This document shows, piece by piece, positions 1 to 8,308 of a stretch of DNA of 64,000 nucleotides (positions within the stretch are counted from its first letter, which is position 1; each line of letters opens with the position of its first letter). The stretch comes from Granulicella sp. L60. Its GTDB lineage: Bacteria; Acidobacteriota; Terriglobia; Terriglobales; Acidobacteriaceae. The notes beneath the pieces were generated by a model that saw only the letters and a program-made list of their open reading frames with translations, searched no databases and was not told the origin of the DNA. The position numbers and the translations under genes were made by a program. The DNA lies in NCBI RefSeq assembly GCF_009765825.1, contig NZ_LMUR01000020.1, positions 491,500-555,499 on the forward strand, in the 5' to 3' direction.

Positions 1-226
1 CGGCATTTTGCTGGTGCAGAACCTGCAGACGGAAAGGGGATCTCTGCTGAATCTCCGTGAGCGCTGCTTTTGTGCCGTCGGTCGAACCATCGTTGATGAC
101 GATGACGTCGAAGTTGGTTAGAGTCTGTGCTTCCAGGTGCTCCAGACAGATACGAAGCGTAGGCAGATGATTGAACGTTGGAATGACGACTGTGATGACG
201 CTCGGCGCAGTGGGTCCTTCGCTCAT
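1..226 (-). CDS. Family 2 glycosyltransferase, N-terminal part only
   Basis: Reading leftward from the ATG at 226-224, the frame stays open to the window edge and encodes about 75 residues. The start of a GT-A fold is visible: a hydrophobic beta strand (ITVVIPTFN), then the core VIVINDGSTDGT, in which the NDGSTDGT segment typically contacts the nucleotide-sugar. Family knowledge makes this a sugar transferase for surface polysaccharide, lipid or protein glycosylation, with the donor sugar unknown. It is transcribed divergently from miaB. The C-terminal part lies outside the window, so membrane segments and acceptor type cannot be judged. Confidence 0.85.
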   Translation of the reverse strand, partial: MSEGPTAPSVITVVIPTFNHLPTLRICLEHLEAQTLTNFDVIVINDGSTDGTKAALTEIQQRSPFRLQVLHQQNA

Positions 227-568
227 GCGGCTCTCCCTTCGTCTGCTGGATAGGCCAGCGAATACTAGAGAACTGACGTGCGGATGAATGCTAGGGGCCC
301 ATGAATCGTGGGGAGTCAGATGATCCTACAGCATTTCGCCACAGGTTTTAGGCGGATGTTAGACATACTGGATTTCTTCACAAGTCCGAAACACTGAAAC
401 TTCGATAAAGCGCTCGGCGTCTATCAGACCAGTAACAAACCCTTTTTGGAACGTTATGCGGCCCTGCACTCCTTCCGAGCGCGCAGGGCTGGTTTTTTGC
501 AGGGTCGACCGCCTTTGGAAGCACTGGACGAATGTAATCCGGCGTTTGCATCCAGCTATACTGGATAG
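227..568. other. Divergent intergenic region upstream of miaB, with leader-like structures
   Basis: There is no convincing gene in these 342 bases between the divergent GT2 gene and miaB. Two structures are visible. One is a terminator-like hairpin at 461-498 on the plus strand. The other is a perfect inverted repeat, ATCCAG (550-555) with CTGGAT (561-566), around the sequence TATACT at 557-562. TATACT is a good -10 match and lies six bases before the GTG start of miaB. No clear Shine-Dalgarno sequence precedes that GTG, so a leaderless message is possible. A -35 box is not obvious. Confidence 0.45.
461..498 (+). terminator. Terminator-like hairpin with T-run in the miaB upstream region
   Basis: GCCCTGC (461-467) pairs perfectly with GCAGGGC (483-489), leaving a 15-base loop, and six T residues follow at 493-498. 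This is the form of an intrinsic terminator on the plus strand. No plus-strand gene lies upstream, because the neighbour is transcribed the other way. It would therefore end a small RNA or act as an attenuator, unless it terminates antisense transcription. Confidence 0.5.
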
Positions 569-1954
569 GTGAGCAAGACTTTTTATATTGAGACCTTTGG
601 CTGCCAGATGAATGCCCATGACTCGGAGAAGGTCATCGGGACGCTGGAGCAGCAGGGTTATGCCCAGGTGCAGGATGAGGCCGAGGCGGGATTGATTCTG
701 TATAACACCTGCTCGATTCGCGATAAGGCGGAGCAGAAGGTGTTTCATCGTCTGAACGAGTACAAGAAGCTGCAGGGCGAGGGGAAGAAGTTTGCTGTGC
801 TGGGGTGCGTGGCTCAGCAGGAGGGCGAAAAGATCTTCGAGAAGGCTCCGTATGTGTCGCTGGTGGCGGGGTCGGCGAGCTACCGCAATCTGCCGGAGAT
901 GCTGGCGCGGCTGGAGGCTGGGGAAGAGCGGATTACGGGGCTCGACGACCGGCAGACGGATCTGACGTTTGAGACGGAGTTTACGGCGCGGTCGAATCCG
1001 CATCGCGGGTACATCACGATTATTGAGGGCTGCGACAAGTTCTGCGCGTACTGCGTGGTGCCGTATACGCGCGGGAAGGAGCGCAGCCGGACCTCGGCTT
1101 CGGTGCTGGTGGAGGCGCGGAAGATGGTGGACATCGGGTTCACGGAGATCCAGTTTCTGGGGCAGAATGTGAACTCGTGGCGCGATCCTTCGGGGAGGAT
1201 GTCGTTTGCAGAGCTGCTGGTGGCGGTGGGCGAGCTGCCGGGGATTCGTAGGGTCAGGTTTACGACGTCGCATCCGAGGGACTTTACGCGGGATATCGTG
1301 CAGGCGATCGATGCGACGCCGACGTTATGCGACCATGTTCATCTGCCGGTGCAGTCGGGTTCGAGCGCGGTGCTGAAGGCGATGTCGCGGGAGTATACGC
1401 GGGAGTGGTATCTAGAGCGGATGAGCTGGATCAAGGCGGCGACACGGGACATCAGCATCACGAGCGATATGATCGTCGGGTTTCCGGGTGAGACGGATGC
1501 GGACTTTGAAGAGACGATTACGCTGGTGGGCGAGGTGAAGTACGACGCGGTGTTTGCGTTCAAGTTTTCGCCGCGGCCGAATACGCCGGCGGTGACGATG
1601 GCCGATAGCATTCCTGATGAGGTGAAGACGGAGCGGCTGCGGATTTTGATGGATCGGCAGCGAGAGATACAGCGCGTACACTATGGCCGGCATCTAGGAC
1701 AGGTGCAGGAGGTGATGGTGGAGAGCTACAACCCGTCGCGGAACCAGGTGGTGGGGCGGAGCTCGCAGAATAAGACGGTGAACTTTTCTACTGCGCAGAT
1801 TGTGCAGGCGCAGCCGCCGGTGGGGAGCTATCTGCCGGTTCGGATTACGCAGACGCTGCCGAACTGCCTGGTGGGCGAGGCGATTGCGGATACGCTGGAT
1901 ACTGCGCCGTTTCTTGCGGTGGCGCGGGTTCCGGACTTTGTGGTGTTGAACTAG
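569..1954 (+). CDS. miaB: tRNA-2-methylthio-N6-dimethylallyladenosine synthase MiaB
   Basis: This radical SAM methylthiotransferase converts i6A to ms2i6A at position 37 of tRNAs reading UNN codons. The 461-residue length is normal. The N-terminal UPF0004 domain has the three ligands of the auxiliary iron-sulfur cluster: Cys12 (GCQMN), Cys48 (NTCSIRDKA) and Cys80 (VLGC). The radical SAM CxxxCxxC motif follows at Cys155, Cys159 and Cys162. A TRAM-like tail (QNKTVNF, then VRITQTLPNCLVGE) closes the protein. The start is GTG at 569, because the conserved N-terminal strand KTFYIETFGCQ begins right after it. No good ribosome site precedes it. The bifunctional nuclease gene follows 37 bases downstream, probably in one transcript. 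Confidence 0.96.
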   Translation: MSKTFYIETFGCQMNAHDSEKVIGTLEQQGYAQVQDEAEAGLILYNTCSIRDKAEQKVFHRLNEYKKLQGEGKKFAVLGCVAQQEGEKIFEKAPYVSLVAGSASYRNLPEMLARLEAGEERITGLDDRQTDLTFETEFTARSNPHRGYITIIEGCDKFCAYCVVPYTRGKERSRTSASVLVEARKMVDIGFTEIQFLGQNVNSWRDPSGRMSFAELLVAVGELPGIRRVRFTTSHPRDFTRDIVQAIDATPTLCDHVHLPVQSGSSAVLKAMSREYTREWYLERMSWIKAATRDISITSDMIVGFPGETDADFEETITLVGEVKYDAVFAFKFSPRPNTPAVTMADSIPDEVKTERLRILMDRQREIQRVHYGRHLGQVQEVMVESYNPSRNQVVGRSSQNKTVNFSTAQIVQAQPPVGSYLPVRITQTLPNCLVGEAIADTLDTAPFLAVARVPDFVVLN

Positions 1955-1991
1955 CTTCGTTGTTTGAACTGATTGGGAGTGTGGGTTTGAT

Positions 1992-2516
1992 ATGAGTGCT
2001 TCGGTGGTACATCCCGTGACCCAGGCTCCCGATGAGGTCGAGGTGCAGATTCGCGGGCTAATGATGGACCCGGTGACGAATATGCCGATTGTGGTGTTGA
2101 AGGATGTGGCGAGCGATATGGTGCTGCCGATCTGGGTGGGAATCTTCGAAGCAAATGCGATTGCGTTGGAGTTGGAAAAGACGGCGACGCCACGGCCGAT
2201 GACGCATGATCTACTACAGAATCTGGCGCGGGGGCTGAATGCGGAGGTCCGCAAGGTGGTGGTGTCGGAGCTTCGGGACGATACGTTCTTTGCGGTGATC
2301 TGGATGGAGCATGCGGGCGAGACGGTGGCGATGGATGCGCGGCCCTCGGATGCGATTGCGCTGGCGTTGCGGTGGGACTGCCCGATCTATGTGAATCGCG
2401 ATGTGCTGGATAGTTCAAGGCAGGTGGCGGGGAGTTCGCCCAACGTAAACGCGGAAGAGATGCGGCGCTGGCTGGAGAATCTGAACGACGACGATATGGG
2501 CCGCTATAAGATGTAG
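1992..2516 (+). CDS. Bifunctional nuclease family protein (BFN, DUF151)
   Basis: This 174-residue protein belongs to the bifunctional nuclease domain family. It shows the core features: a beta-rich start (VQIRGLMMDPVTNMPIVVLKD), the segment LPIWVGIFEANAIALELE, the middle MTHDLL and the conserved DARPSDAIALALR helix. Family members have reported DNase and RNase activity in plants, and bacterial copies are often found as small stand-alone proteins of unclear role. The domain fills about residues 10-135, and the C-terminal tail is charged. The ATG at 1992 follows the stop of miaB by 37 bases and the GT9 gene follows by 36 bases, so the three may be cotranscribed. Confidence 0.85.
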   Translation: MSASVVHPVTQAPDEVEVQIRGLMMDPVTNMPIVVLKDVASDMVLPIWVGIFEANAIALELEKTATPRPMTHDLLQNLARGLNAEVRKVVVSELRDDTFFAVIWMEHAGETVAMDARPSDAIALALRWDCPIYVNRDVLDSSRQVAGSSPNVNAEEMRRWLENLNDDDMGRYKM

Positions 2517-2552
2517 GCGGGTCTGGAGTCTGGGTCGAGAGGAAGCGAAGGG

Positions 2553-3677
2553 TTGAAGCTTAGATCGCGATTACATGCGTTTACATTTTCAGCCATTGCG
2601 AATCTTGAGCGTGGACGCGGCTTTTCTGACGAAAAACCTCTGGCTGACATCAAAGACTTTTTGCTTTTGCAGCATCCGATGGCACTGGGCACGGCGGTGC
2701 ATGCGACTCCGCTGATTCCGGCACTGCGAGAGGCGGTGCCTGGTTGTAGGATCGCGGTGGCTGCGAGTGGATTTGGCCTGAACGTCTTTCACAATCATCC
2801 GGGAGTTGACTGGTTGATCGAGACGCCTGATCCATTGCGCGACTGGTGGGGTGCGGCGCGTGTTTTACGCAGGAAGAATCCGTTTAGGGGCGGCCGTTTT
2901 GCGGTGATCACCACACGCGGAAACGACCGGACGAAGGTGTGTCTGCAATCCTTATTTCTTGGATCGAGCGCACGCGTTGGTTTTACTGAGGTTCCACAGC
3001 TCTATCGAACGCCGGTTGACTATGATCCGGCCAGGAGCATGATTGCGAACAATCTTTCGATCCTTCAGGCGTTGGGTCATCGCTCTCGGCACTTTGAGCC
3101 GCAGATGTTTTTCTCTACTGTGGACATGAATTATGCCAAAGGGATGTTGGCCGAGAGCGGCGTAGAGGCTGGACAGATGATCGCTGTGTTTGTGACGCAG
3201 ACGAGCTTGACGCAACGAAAGAGCTGGAGGAGAGAACGATTTCAGGCGGTGGCGAAGTTCTTGATCGACCGGTATAACGCGCACGTTCTCTTTGTCGGCA
3301 CAGAGTCGGAAAGAGAGATTATCGAGGGTGTGCGCCAGGTTCTTCCGCATGGAACGAGCAATCTTGCAGGCAGGACGAGTTTGGCGCAGATGACTGCGTT
3401 GTTAAGTTTGTGCGACGTGGGTGTGACGCTGGACACCGGTACGCTGCACATCGGGCGGGCGGTTCAACTGCCGATGGTGATCGTTGCTCCAGCGTGGTCG
3501 CCACCCGTGCAGTGGCTGCCGTTGGGTGACGAGAGATATCGCATTCTCATGGGTGCGAAGCTGGACACATGCCCGCCTGAGTACGTGATCGATGAGGTCT
3601 CGGTCGATCACGTGACGGGCGCGCTCCGGGAGCTGATAGAGGCTTTTCCGCCGGGACAGCGCGGCCAGCCTGAGTGA
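2553..3677 (+). CDS. Family 9 glycosyltransferase (heptosyltransferase-like)
   Basis: At 374 residues this is the usual length for GT9 enzymes such as WaaC and WaaF, which add heptose to the LPS inner core from ADP-heptose at the cytoplasmic face. The N-terminal motif FLLLQHPMALGTAVHATPLIPALR corresponds to the family's nucleotide-fold start. The C-terminal half carries the donor-site pattern NLAGRTSLAQMTALLSLCDVGVTLDTGTLHIG. The annotated start is TTG at 2553 with a purine-rich GAGGAAGCGAAGG stretch upstream; an internal ATG would cut into the first domain. The acceptor cannot be told from sequence. The stop codon lies inside the hairpin shared with the convergent aroA. Confidence 0.85.
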   Translation: MKLRSRLHAFTFSAIANLERGRGFSDEKPLADIKDFLLLQHPMALGTAVHATPLIPALREAVPGCRIAVAASGFGLNVFHNHPGVDWLIETPDPLRDWWGAARVLRRKNPFRGGRFAVITTRGNDRTKVCLQSLFLGSSARVGFTEVPQLYRTPVDYDPARSMIANNLSILQALGHRSRHFEPQMFFSTVDMNYAKGMLAESGVEAGQMIAVFVTQTSLTQRKSWRRERFQAVAKFLIDRYNAHVLFVGTESEREIIEGVRQVLPHGTSNLAGRTSLAQMTALLSLCDVGVTLDTGTLHIGRAVQLPMVIVAPAWSPPVQWLPLGDERYRILMGAKLDTCPPEYVIDEVSVDHVTGALRELIEAFPPGQRGQPE

Positions 3678-3689
3678 CTAGGCTGGCCG
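3662..3689. terminator. Bidirectional hairpin terminator between convergent GT9 and aroA genes
   Basis: CGGCCAGCC (3662-3670) and GGCTGGCCG (3681-3689) form a perfect nine-base-pair stem with a ten-base loop. The loop contains the GT9 stop codon TGA at 3675-3677. The right arm ends eight bases from the aroA stop. There is no T-run, so it may act mainly as a 3'-end stabiliser or a weak two-way terminator. Confidence 0.6.
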
Positions 3690-3696
3690 AGGATGT

Positions 3697-4998
3697 TCAG
3701 CGTTGGGAGAGGTCGTTGAGGTGAGTGAAGAACTCTGGGAAGCTGATGGCTGCGGCTTCGGCTCCCTGGATCTCGGTGTCGCCGTCGGCTCGAAGGGCTG
3801 CGATGGAAAAGGCCATGGCGATGCGGTGGTCGGAGCCGGAGTCGATTACGGCGCCGTGGAGTTTTTGGTTGCCGGGGATGACGAGGCCGTCTTCGTGCTC
3901 GGTGAACTCGGCTCCCATGGCGCGGAGATTTTTTGCGACGAGTGCGATGCGGTCCGACTCCTTGACGCGGAGTTCTTTGGCATCGCGGATGGTGATGCCG
4001 TCGCTGGTGTAGGGGGCGATGGCGGCGAGGACGGGGAGCTCGTCGATGAGCTGGGCCGCGAGGGCTCCACCGATGTGCATGCCGCGGAGGCCGCTGGGTG
4101 AGGCGTTGACCTGGAGGGTGCCGATGAGTTCGCCGTGAAACTCTTCGACGTTGAGGATCTTGATCTTGCCGCCGAGGGCGGTGATGACGTCGAAGAGTGA
4201 GGCGCGGGTGGGGTTCATGCCGATGCCGTCGATGATGAGGTTCGAGTCGGGGAAGAGTAGCGCGGCGCAGAGGAAGAAGGCCGCGGAGGAGATGTCGCCG
4301 GGCACGGTGGCGTCGATGGCTTTTAGTTTTTGGCCGCCGGGGATGCTGAGTCTTTCGCCGTCGCGGGTGAGGGTTGCGCCGAAGGCTCGGAGGGCGTGCT
4401 CGGAGTGGTCGCGGGTGCGGATGATCTCGGTGAGGCTGGTGGTGCCTTTGGCCTGGAGGCCGGCGAAGAGGACCGCAGTTTTGACCTGGGCGGAGGGAAT
4501 GGGGGTGTCGAAGTCGATGGCGTGGAGCGGGCCGCCGTGGATGGTGATGGGGGCGTGGCCGTCGATGAGGTCCATGTTTGCGCCCATATGGCTGAGCGGC
4601 TTGCGGATGCGCTCCATGGGGCGATGGGTGAGGGAGTGATCGCCGATGAGGGTGAAGGTGTGGGGGTGCGAGGCGATGAGGCCGCTGAGCATGCGCATGG
4701 TGGAGCCGGAGTTGCCGCAGTCGAGCGGGGCGGCGGGCTGGCGGAAGGCGCCGCCGGTGCCTGTGATCTCGACGGTTCTGTTCTCTTTATGGACGATCGT
4801 CGCGCCGAGCGCCTCCATGCAGGCGAGGGAGGAGTGCGGGTCTGCGCCGGTGGAGAAGTTGGACAGGCGCGTGGTGCCTTCGGCGATGCCGGCGAGCATG
4901 GCATAGCGATGGGAGATGGACTTGTCGCCGGGGAGGGTGAGGGAGCCTTGAAACGTGCGGGCGGGGCGGACGAGCTGGGTTGTCGATATAGAGGACAT
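3697..4998 (-). CDS. aroA: 3-phosphoshikimate 1-carboxyvinyltransferase (EPSP synthase)
   Basis: AroA joins shikimate-3-phosphate and phosphoenolpyruvate to give EPSP in the chorismate pathway. The protein has 433 residues when started at the ATG at 4998. The open frame extends about 160 codons further upstream, but that part is low-complexity and unlike the family. Family motifs are LPGDKSISHRYAMLAG near the N terminus (shikimate-3-phosphate and PEP binding), DCGNSGSTMRMLSGL in the middle, and RVKESDRIALVAKNL plus DHRIAMAF near the C terminus. It is convergent with the GT9 gene. No other aromatic-pathway gene is in the window, so it is a stand-alone copy. Confidence 0.96.
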   Translation of the reverse strand: MSSISTTQLVRPARTFQGSLTLPGDKSISHRYAMLAGIAEGTTRLSNFSTGADPHSSLACMEALGATIVHKENRTVEITGTGGAFRQPAAPLDCGNSGSTMRMLSGLIASHPHTFTLIGDHSLTHRPMERIRKPLSHMGANMDLIDGHAPITIHGGPLHAIDFDTPIPSAQVKTAVLFAGLQAKGTTSLTEIIRTRDHSEHALRAFGATLTRDGERLSIPGGQKLKAIDATVPGDISSAAFFLCAALLFPDSNLIIDGIGMNPTRASLFDVITALGGKIKILNVEEFHGELIGTLQVNASPSGLRGMHIGGALAAQLIDELPVLAAIAPYTSDGITIRDAKELRVKESDRIALVAKNLRAMGAEFTEHEDGLVIPGNQKLHGAVIDSGSDHRIAMAFSIAALRADGDTEIQGAEAAAISFPEFFTHLNDLSQR

Positions 4999-5300
4999 TG
5001 CTTCCAGCTTAAATGCTTTTTTCGGTTGACGTGAGAGGGAGAGGTTTTCTACGGCGAAAGCAGCTTGCCGGGCGGCAGGGAACTGAGGGAGATTGCTTTG
5101 CGTAAGTTGACTGTGAGGGTTTGAGAGGCATCCCATGTGAGTCGTATTGATTTGAAGGTTGGATTCGATCGACTCGTTGGCTGGAAGCGACTTTGACGTT
5201 TGGAATACGTCTACCAGTGGTGAGTTTTCGCTGCGCTCGAATCTTCGAGGGGCGCTGTGTGCAGTTGGGCAGGAATACGGATTACTAAAAAGGACGAGAG
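4999..5300. other. Divergent intergenic region between aroA and the DUF2076 gene
   Basis: I see no convincing gene in these 302 bases. The open frame that reads through the aroA start into this region is compositionally odd and is not homologous to AroA. A ribosome site AAGGACGAGAG lies just before the ATG at 5301. Promoter elements for either gene are not clear enough to call. Confidence 0.4.
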
Positions 5301-6209
5301 ATGACTCCTCAGGAACAGGATATGATCGGCGGTCTGATCGACCGGGTGCAGAAGACGCAGCTTGCCGAGAAAGATATGGACGCAGAGCAGATGTTGCAGC
5401 AGGGTCTGGGTGCGAATCCTGACTCGCTCTACATTCTGGCGCAGACGGTGCTGGTGCAGAAGTACGCGCTGGAGCAGGCACAGGCGCAGTTGACCCAGGC
5501 GAAGGCGCAGATCGAGCAGATGCAGCAGCATCCTGAGCCGAAGCATGCGACTAGCTTTTTGGGCAGTCTGCTAGGGCGGAACGATGCGCCTGCTCCGCCT
5601 CCTCCACCACCACCGCAGGCGTATCCTCCGCAGGGACAGGCTTATCCGCCGTATGCTCCGGTTGGTGGCGTGTATGGTGCTCCGCAGTATGGTGCTCCTC
5701 AGTACGGCGCGCCGATGGGCATGGGCGGCGGCGGATTTTTTCAGGGTGCGTTGCAGACTGCGGCAGGAGTGGCTGCGGGTGCGCTTGCGTTCGAGGGTGT
5801 TGAGTCGCTGATGCATGGGTTCGGCCACGCTGCTGGATATGGCAGCGAGGGACTTGGCGGATTTGGCGGCGGAGCAGGTGGTGGGCAGCGGCCGGAGGAG
5901 GTTATCAACAACTACTACGGCGATGACAAGGGAGACCGCGGCGGGCACGATGTCTCCTCCGATGAGAAGACGTTGGGGCAGCAGGAGGATCGCGAGTTCG
6001 GGTCTAAAGGGTCCGAGGGATCGAACTTTTCCGGCGATTCAGCGAGCTCGAAGGATGACGTTGATTCGCTGTACGGCGCAGATGGGTCGGACTCGATCGA
6101 CGATGAGACCTTCGATTCGGACACTACAGATGACGCTTCCTTCGACGATAGCGGAAGCGACTTTGGCGATGATGGCTCGGGCGGCGGCAACGACGATAGC
6201 ATTGCCTGA
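5301..6209 (+). CDS. DUF2076 domain-containing protein with acidic Gly/Asp/Ser tail
   Basis: The first 80 residues match the DUF2076 pattern: MTPQEQDMIGGLIDRVQ, then the segment NPDSLYILAQTVLVQKYAL, followed by a Gln-rich coiled-coil-like helix. The middle is proline- and tyrosine-rich with repeated PQYGAP units, then glycine-rich. The segment INNYYGDD and a strongly acidic Asp/Ser/Gly tail end the 302-residue protein. No signal peptide or membrane segment is obvious. The family is described only as putative periplasmic ligand-binding sensor proteins, and I do not assign a function. The start is supported by AAGGACGAGAG upstream. Convergent with the phosphatase gene downstream. Confidence 0.8.
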   Translation: MTPQEQDMIGGLIDRVQKTQLAEKDMDAEQMLQQGLGANPDSLYILAQTVLVQKYALEQAQAQLTQAKAQIEQMQQHPEPKHATSFLGSLLGRNDAPAPPPPPPPQAYPPQGQAYPPYAPVGGVYGAPQYGAPQYGAPMGMGGGGFFQGALQTAAGVAAGALAFEGVESLMHGFGHAAGYGSEGLGGFGGGAGGGQRPEEVINNYYGDDKGDRGGHDVSSDEKTLGQQEDREFGSKGSEGSNFSGDSASSKDDVDSLYGADGSDSIDDETFDSDTTDDASFDDSGSDFGDDGSGGGNDDSIA

Positions 6210-6278
6210 TCCTGCACGATGTTTTATTGGATGAATGGTTGCGAACGAGGTCTGCGGGATGCGGACCTCTTTTGCTTG

Positions 6279-8153
6279 CTAGATGACGCGGAGGACGACG
6301 ATGGTCTCGTCGTCGAAGTGATCGGTGCCGGATTGAAAGTCGGTGACAGCCTGGAGGATGGTGTCGACCGTCGACTTTGCGGTGGGACGGTTCTGGGTCT
6401 CGAGGAGATGAATGAGCCGCTCGTCGCCGAACATCTCATCGGTGGCGTTGATGGCGTCGACGATGCCGTCGGAGAAGAAGACGATGAGGTCGCCGGGGCG
6501 GGTGGATAGGGTGAACTCCTCGTACTCGGCGTTGGGGAAGAGGCCGAGCGGGAAGCCTTCGGCCTTGATGGTGCGGACGGTGGGAGCCTTGCTGGGATCG
6601 GAGCTGGCGGCGACGAAGAGCGGCTGGACGGAGCCGGCGTTGGCGATCTGGAGGGTCTGGTTGTTGTCGTCCCACACTGCCATCAACATAGTCACGTACT
6701 GCGAGTCGAGCTTGCGCTGCTGGAGCTGGTCGTTGAGCGCGGCGAGCATCTCCGAGGGAGAGAGATGCTGCGGCGCGAGCGAGCGCAGGATGCCGCTGAC
6801 CAGTGCGGCGTAGAGGGCGGCGGGGGCGGCCTTGCCGCTGACGTCTCCGACAGCGATGGCGGTGCGGCCGGGGCCGTAGTCGAGGAAGTCGTAGACGTCT
6901 CCGCCGATGGAGCGCGCGGCGACGAACTGGGAGGCGATCTCGGCGTGTTCGAGGATCGGCGGGTTGGCCGGCATGAGGCGAAGCTGGACCTGGCGGGCCA
7001 TGTCGAGGTCGCGCTCCATACGCTGCTCTTCCTCGTGGATGCGCTGGTAGAGCCGGGCGTTGGCGATGCTGATGGCGACCTGCGAGGCGAGGGTAGAGAG
7101 GGTGCGCTGGTGGTCTTCGTTGTAGTAGTTGACGCGGGTGTGTTCGAGGTCGAGGACGCCGATGACCTCGCTCTTGTAGACCAGTGGGATGGCCAGCTCG
7201 GAGCGGACTTCGGGATTGGCTTCGACGTAGCGAGAGTCTTTGCGGACGTCGGGCGCGAGGATGGGTTCGCGCAGCTGGGCGGAGGTGCCGATGAGGCCTT
7301 CTCCGAGGGCGATGGTGCGTTCGCGGGTGACGCGTTCGCCGAAGCGCGAGGAGAAGCGGTGCTCGAAGAGCTGGGTGCGCGGGTTCCACAGAAGGATGGT
7401 GAACATGTGGAAGTCGATGACGCGCTTGAGCAACTGGCCGATGCGTTCGAGGAGGTCGTCGGGATCGAGGATGCTGGTGATCTCGCGGGAGATGTCGTTG
7501 AGGACGCCAAGGGTCTGGGCCTGGCGGGAGACGCGGGTGTAGAGGCGGGCGTTCTCGACGGCGATGGCCATGCGTGAGGCGACGAGTTCGAGCAGGCGCT
7601 GATGCTCGTGGGTGAAGTAGCCGATGGTCTCGGACTGGAGATCGAGGACGCCGATGACCTTGTTTTTGACGACGAGGGGAACGGCCAGTTCGGAGCGGAC
7701 GTTGGGGTTGGCGTCGATGTAGTTCTCGTGCATGGTGACGTCTTCGACGAGTAGGGATTTGCGGAGGAGGGCGGCCTCGCCGGAGACACCGCGGCCAAGC
7801 TTGATGCGCATGCGCTCGATCTCGGAGGTGTGGCCGATCTGGAAGCGCATGCGGAGGTCCTGGGAGCGGTCGTTGATCAGGAGAATGGCGAAGATCTTGT
7901 AGTCGATGACGGCGCGGACGAGATCGGCGACACGGTGCATCAGGGTGTTGAGGTCGAGGGTGGAGTTGAGGGCGTCGGCGAGGCGGTGGAGGAACTCGAC
8001 CTGGAGGGGCTCGACGCGGATCCTGGGGTCTGCGGCGTGAGGATGAAAGAGGCCAGCCGCGGGTGGTCGATAGTCTCCCTCAAAGGGATGTTCCGGCTGG
8101 ATCATGCCGGGTTCGGCGGGCGGGTCGGTTGGCGGTTTGGTGGGGGGAGGCAT
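6279..8153 (-). CDS. GAF-GAF-SpoIIE (PP2C-type) serine/threonine phosphatase
   Basis: This 624-residue cytoplasmic protein resembles RsbU-type phosphatases that dephosphorylate anti-anti-sigma factors in partner-switching control. Two GAF domains lie at about 54-205 and 225-375; both contain the repeated core RSELA(V/I)PLV and VIGVLDLE/Q. A coiled linker (MERDLDMARQVQLRLMP) leads to the SpoIIE/PP2C domain, with metal-site motifs GGDVYDF, VGDVSGK, FFSDGIVDA and DDETIVVL. The N terminus is proline-rich, and Met17 is an alternative start. No anti-sigma or STAS gene is adjacent, so the target is unknown. The GAF ligands are also unknown. Confidence 0.9.
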   Translation of the reverse strand: MPPPTKPPTDPPAEPGMIQPEHPFEGDYRPPAAGLFHPHAADPRIRVEPLQVEFLHRLADALNSTLDLNTLMHRVADLVRAVIDYKIFAILLINDRSQDLRMRFQIGHTSEIERMRIKLGRGVSGEAALLRKSLLVEDVTMHENYIDANPNVRSELAVPLVVKNKVIGVLDLQSETIGYFTHEHQRLLELVASRMAIAVENARLYTRVSRQAQTLGVLNDISREITSILDPDDLLERIGQLLKRVIDFHMFTILLWNPRTQLFEHRFSSRFGERVTRERTIALGEGLIGTSAQLREPILAPDVRKDSRYVEANPEVRSELAIPLVYKSEVIGVLDLEHTRVNYYNEDHQRTLSTLASQVAISIANARLYQRIHEEEQRMERDLDMARQVQLRLMPANPPILEHAEIASQFVAARSIGGDVYDFLDYGPGRTAIAVGDVSGKAAPAALYAALVSGILRSLAPQHLSPSEMLAALNDQLQQRKLDSQYVTMLMAVWDDNNQTLQIANAGSVQPLFVAASSDPSKAPTVRTIKAEGFPLGLFPNAEYEEFTLSTRPGDLIVFFSDGIVDAINATDEMFGDERLIHLLETQNRPTAKSTVDTILQAVTDFQSGTDHFDDETIVVLRVI

Positions 8154-8308
8154 TCGGCTGCGTTGATATTACCGGGTGGGTCGAGGTTTTGGGGAGTGTT
8201 TCGTAAGAGCACGGCGCATGAGGCGAACGAGGGCGTGGAAAAGCGAGTTCGCGGACGGATCGGATTGGATTGACCAGTCTGTGTGGGAGCAGCGTTGGAG
8301 TGTTTGGG

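Noticed and set aside
359..1273. Long minus-strand open frame overlapping miaB
   Set aside because: Arg/His/Pro-rich antisense shadow of a gene with strong family motifs; it has no domain similarity.
4330..5034. Plus-strand open frame antisense to aroA
   Set aside because: Gly/Ala/Glu-rich shadow caused by high GC; the opposite strand is clearly aroA.
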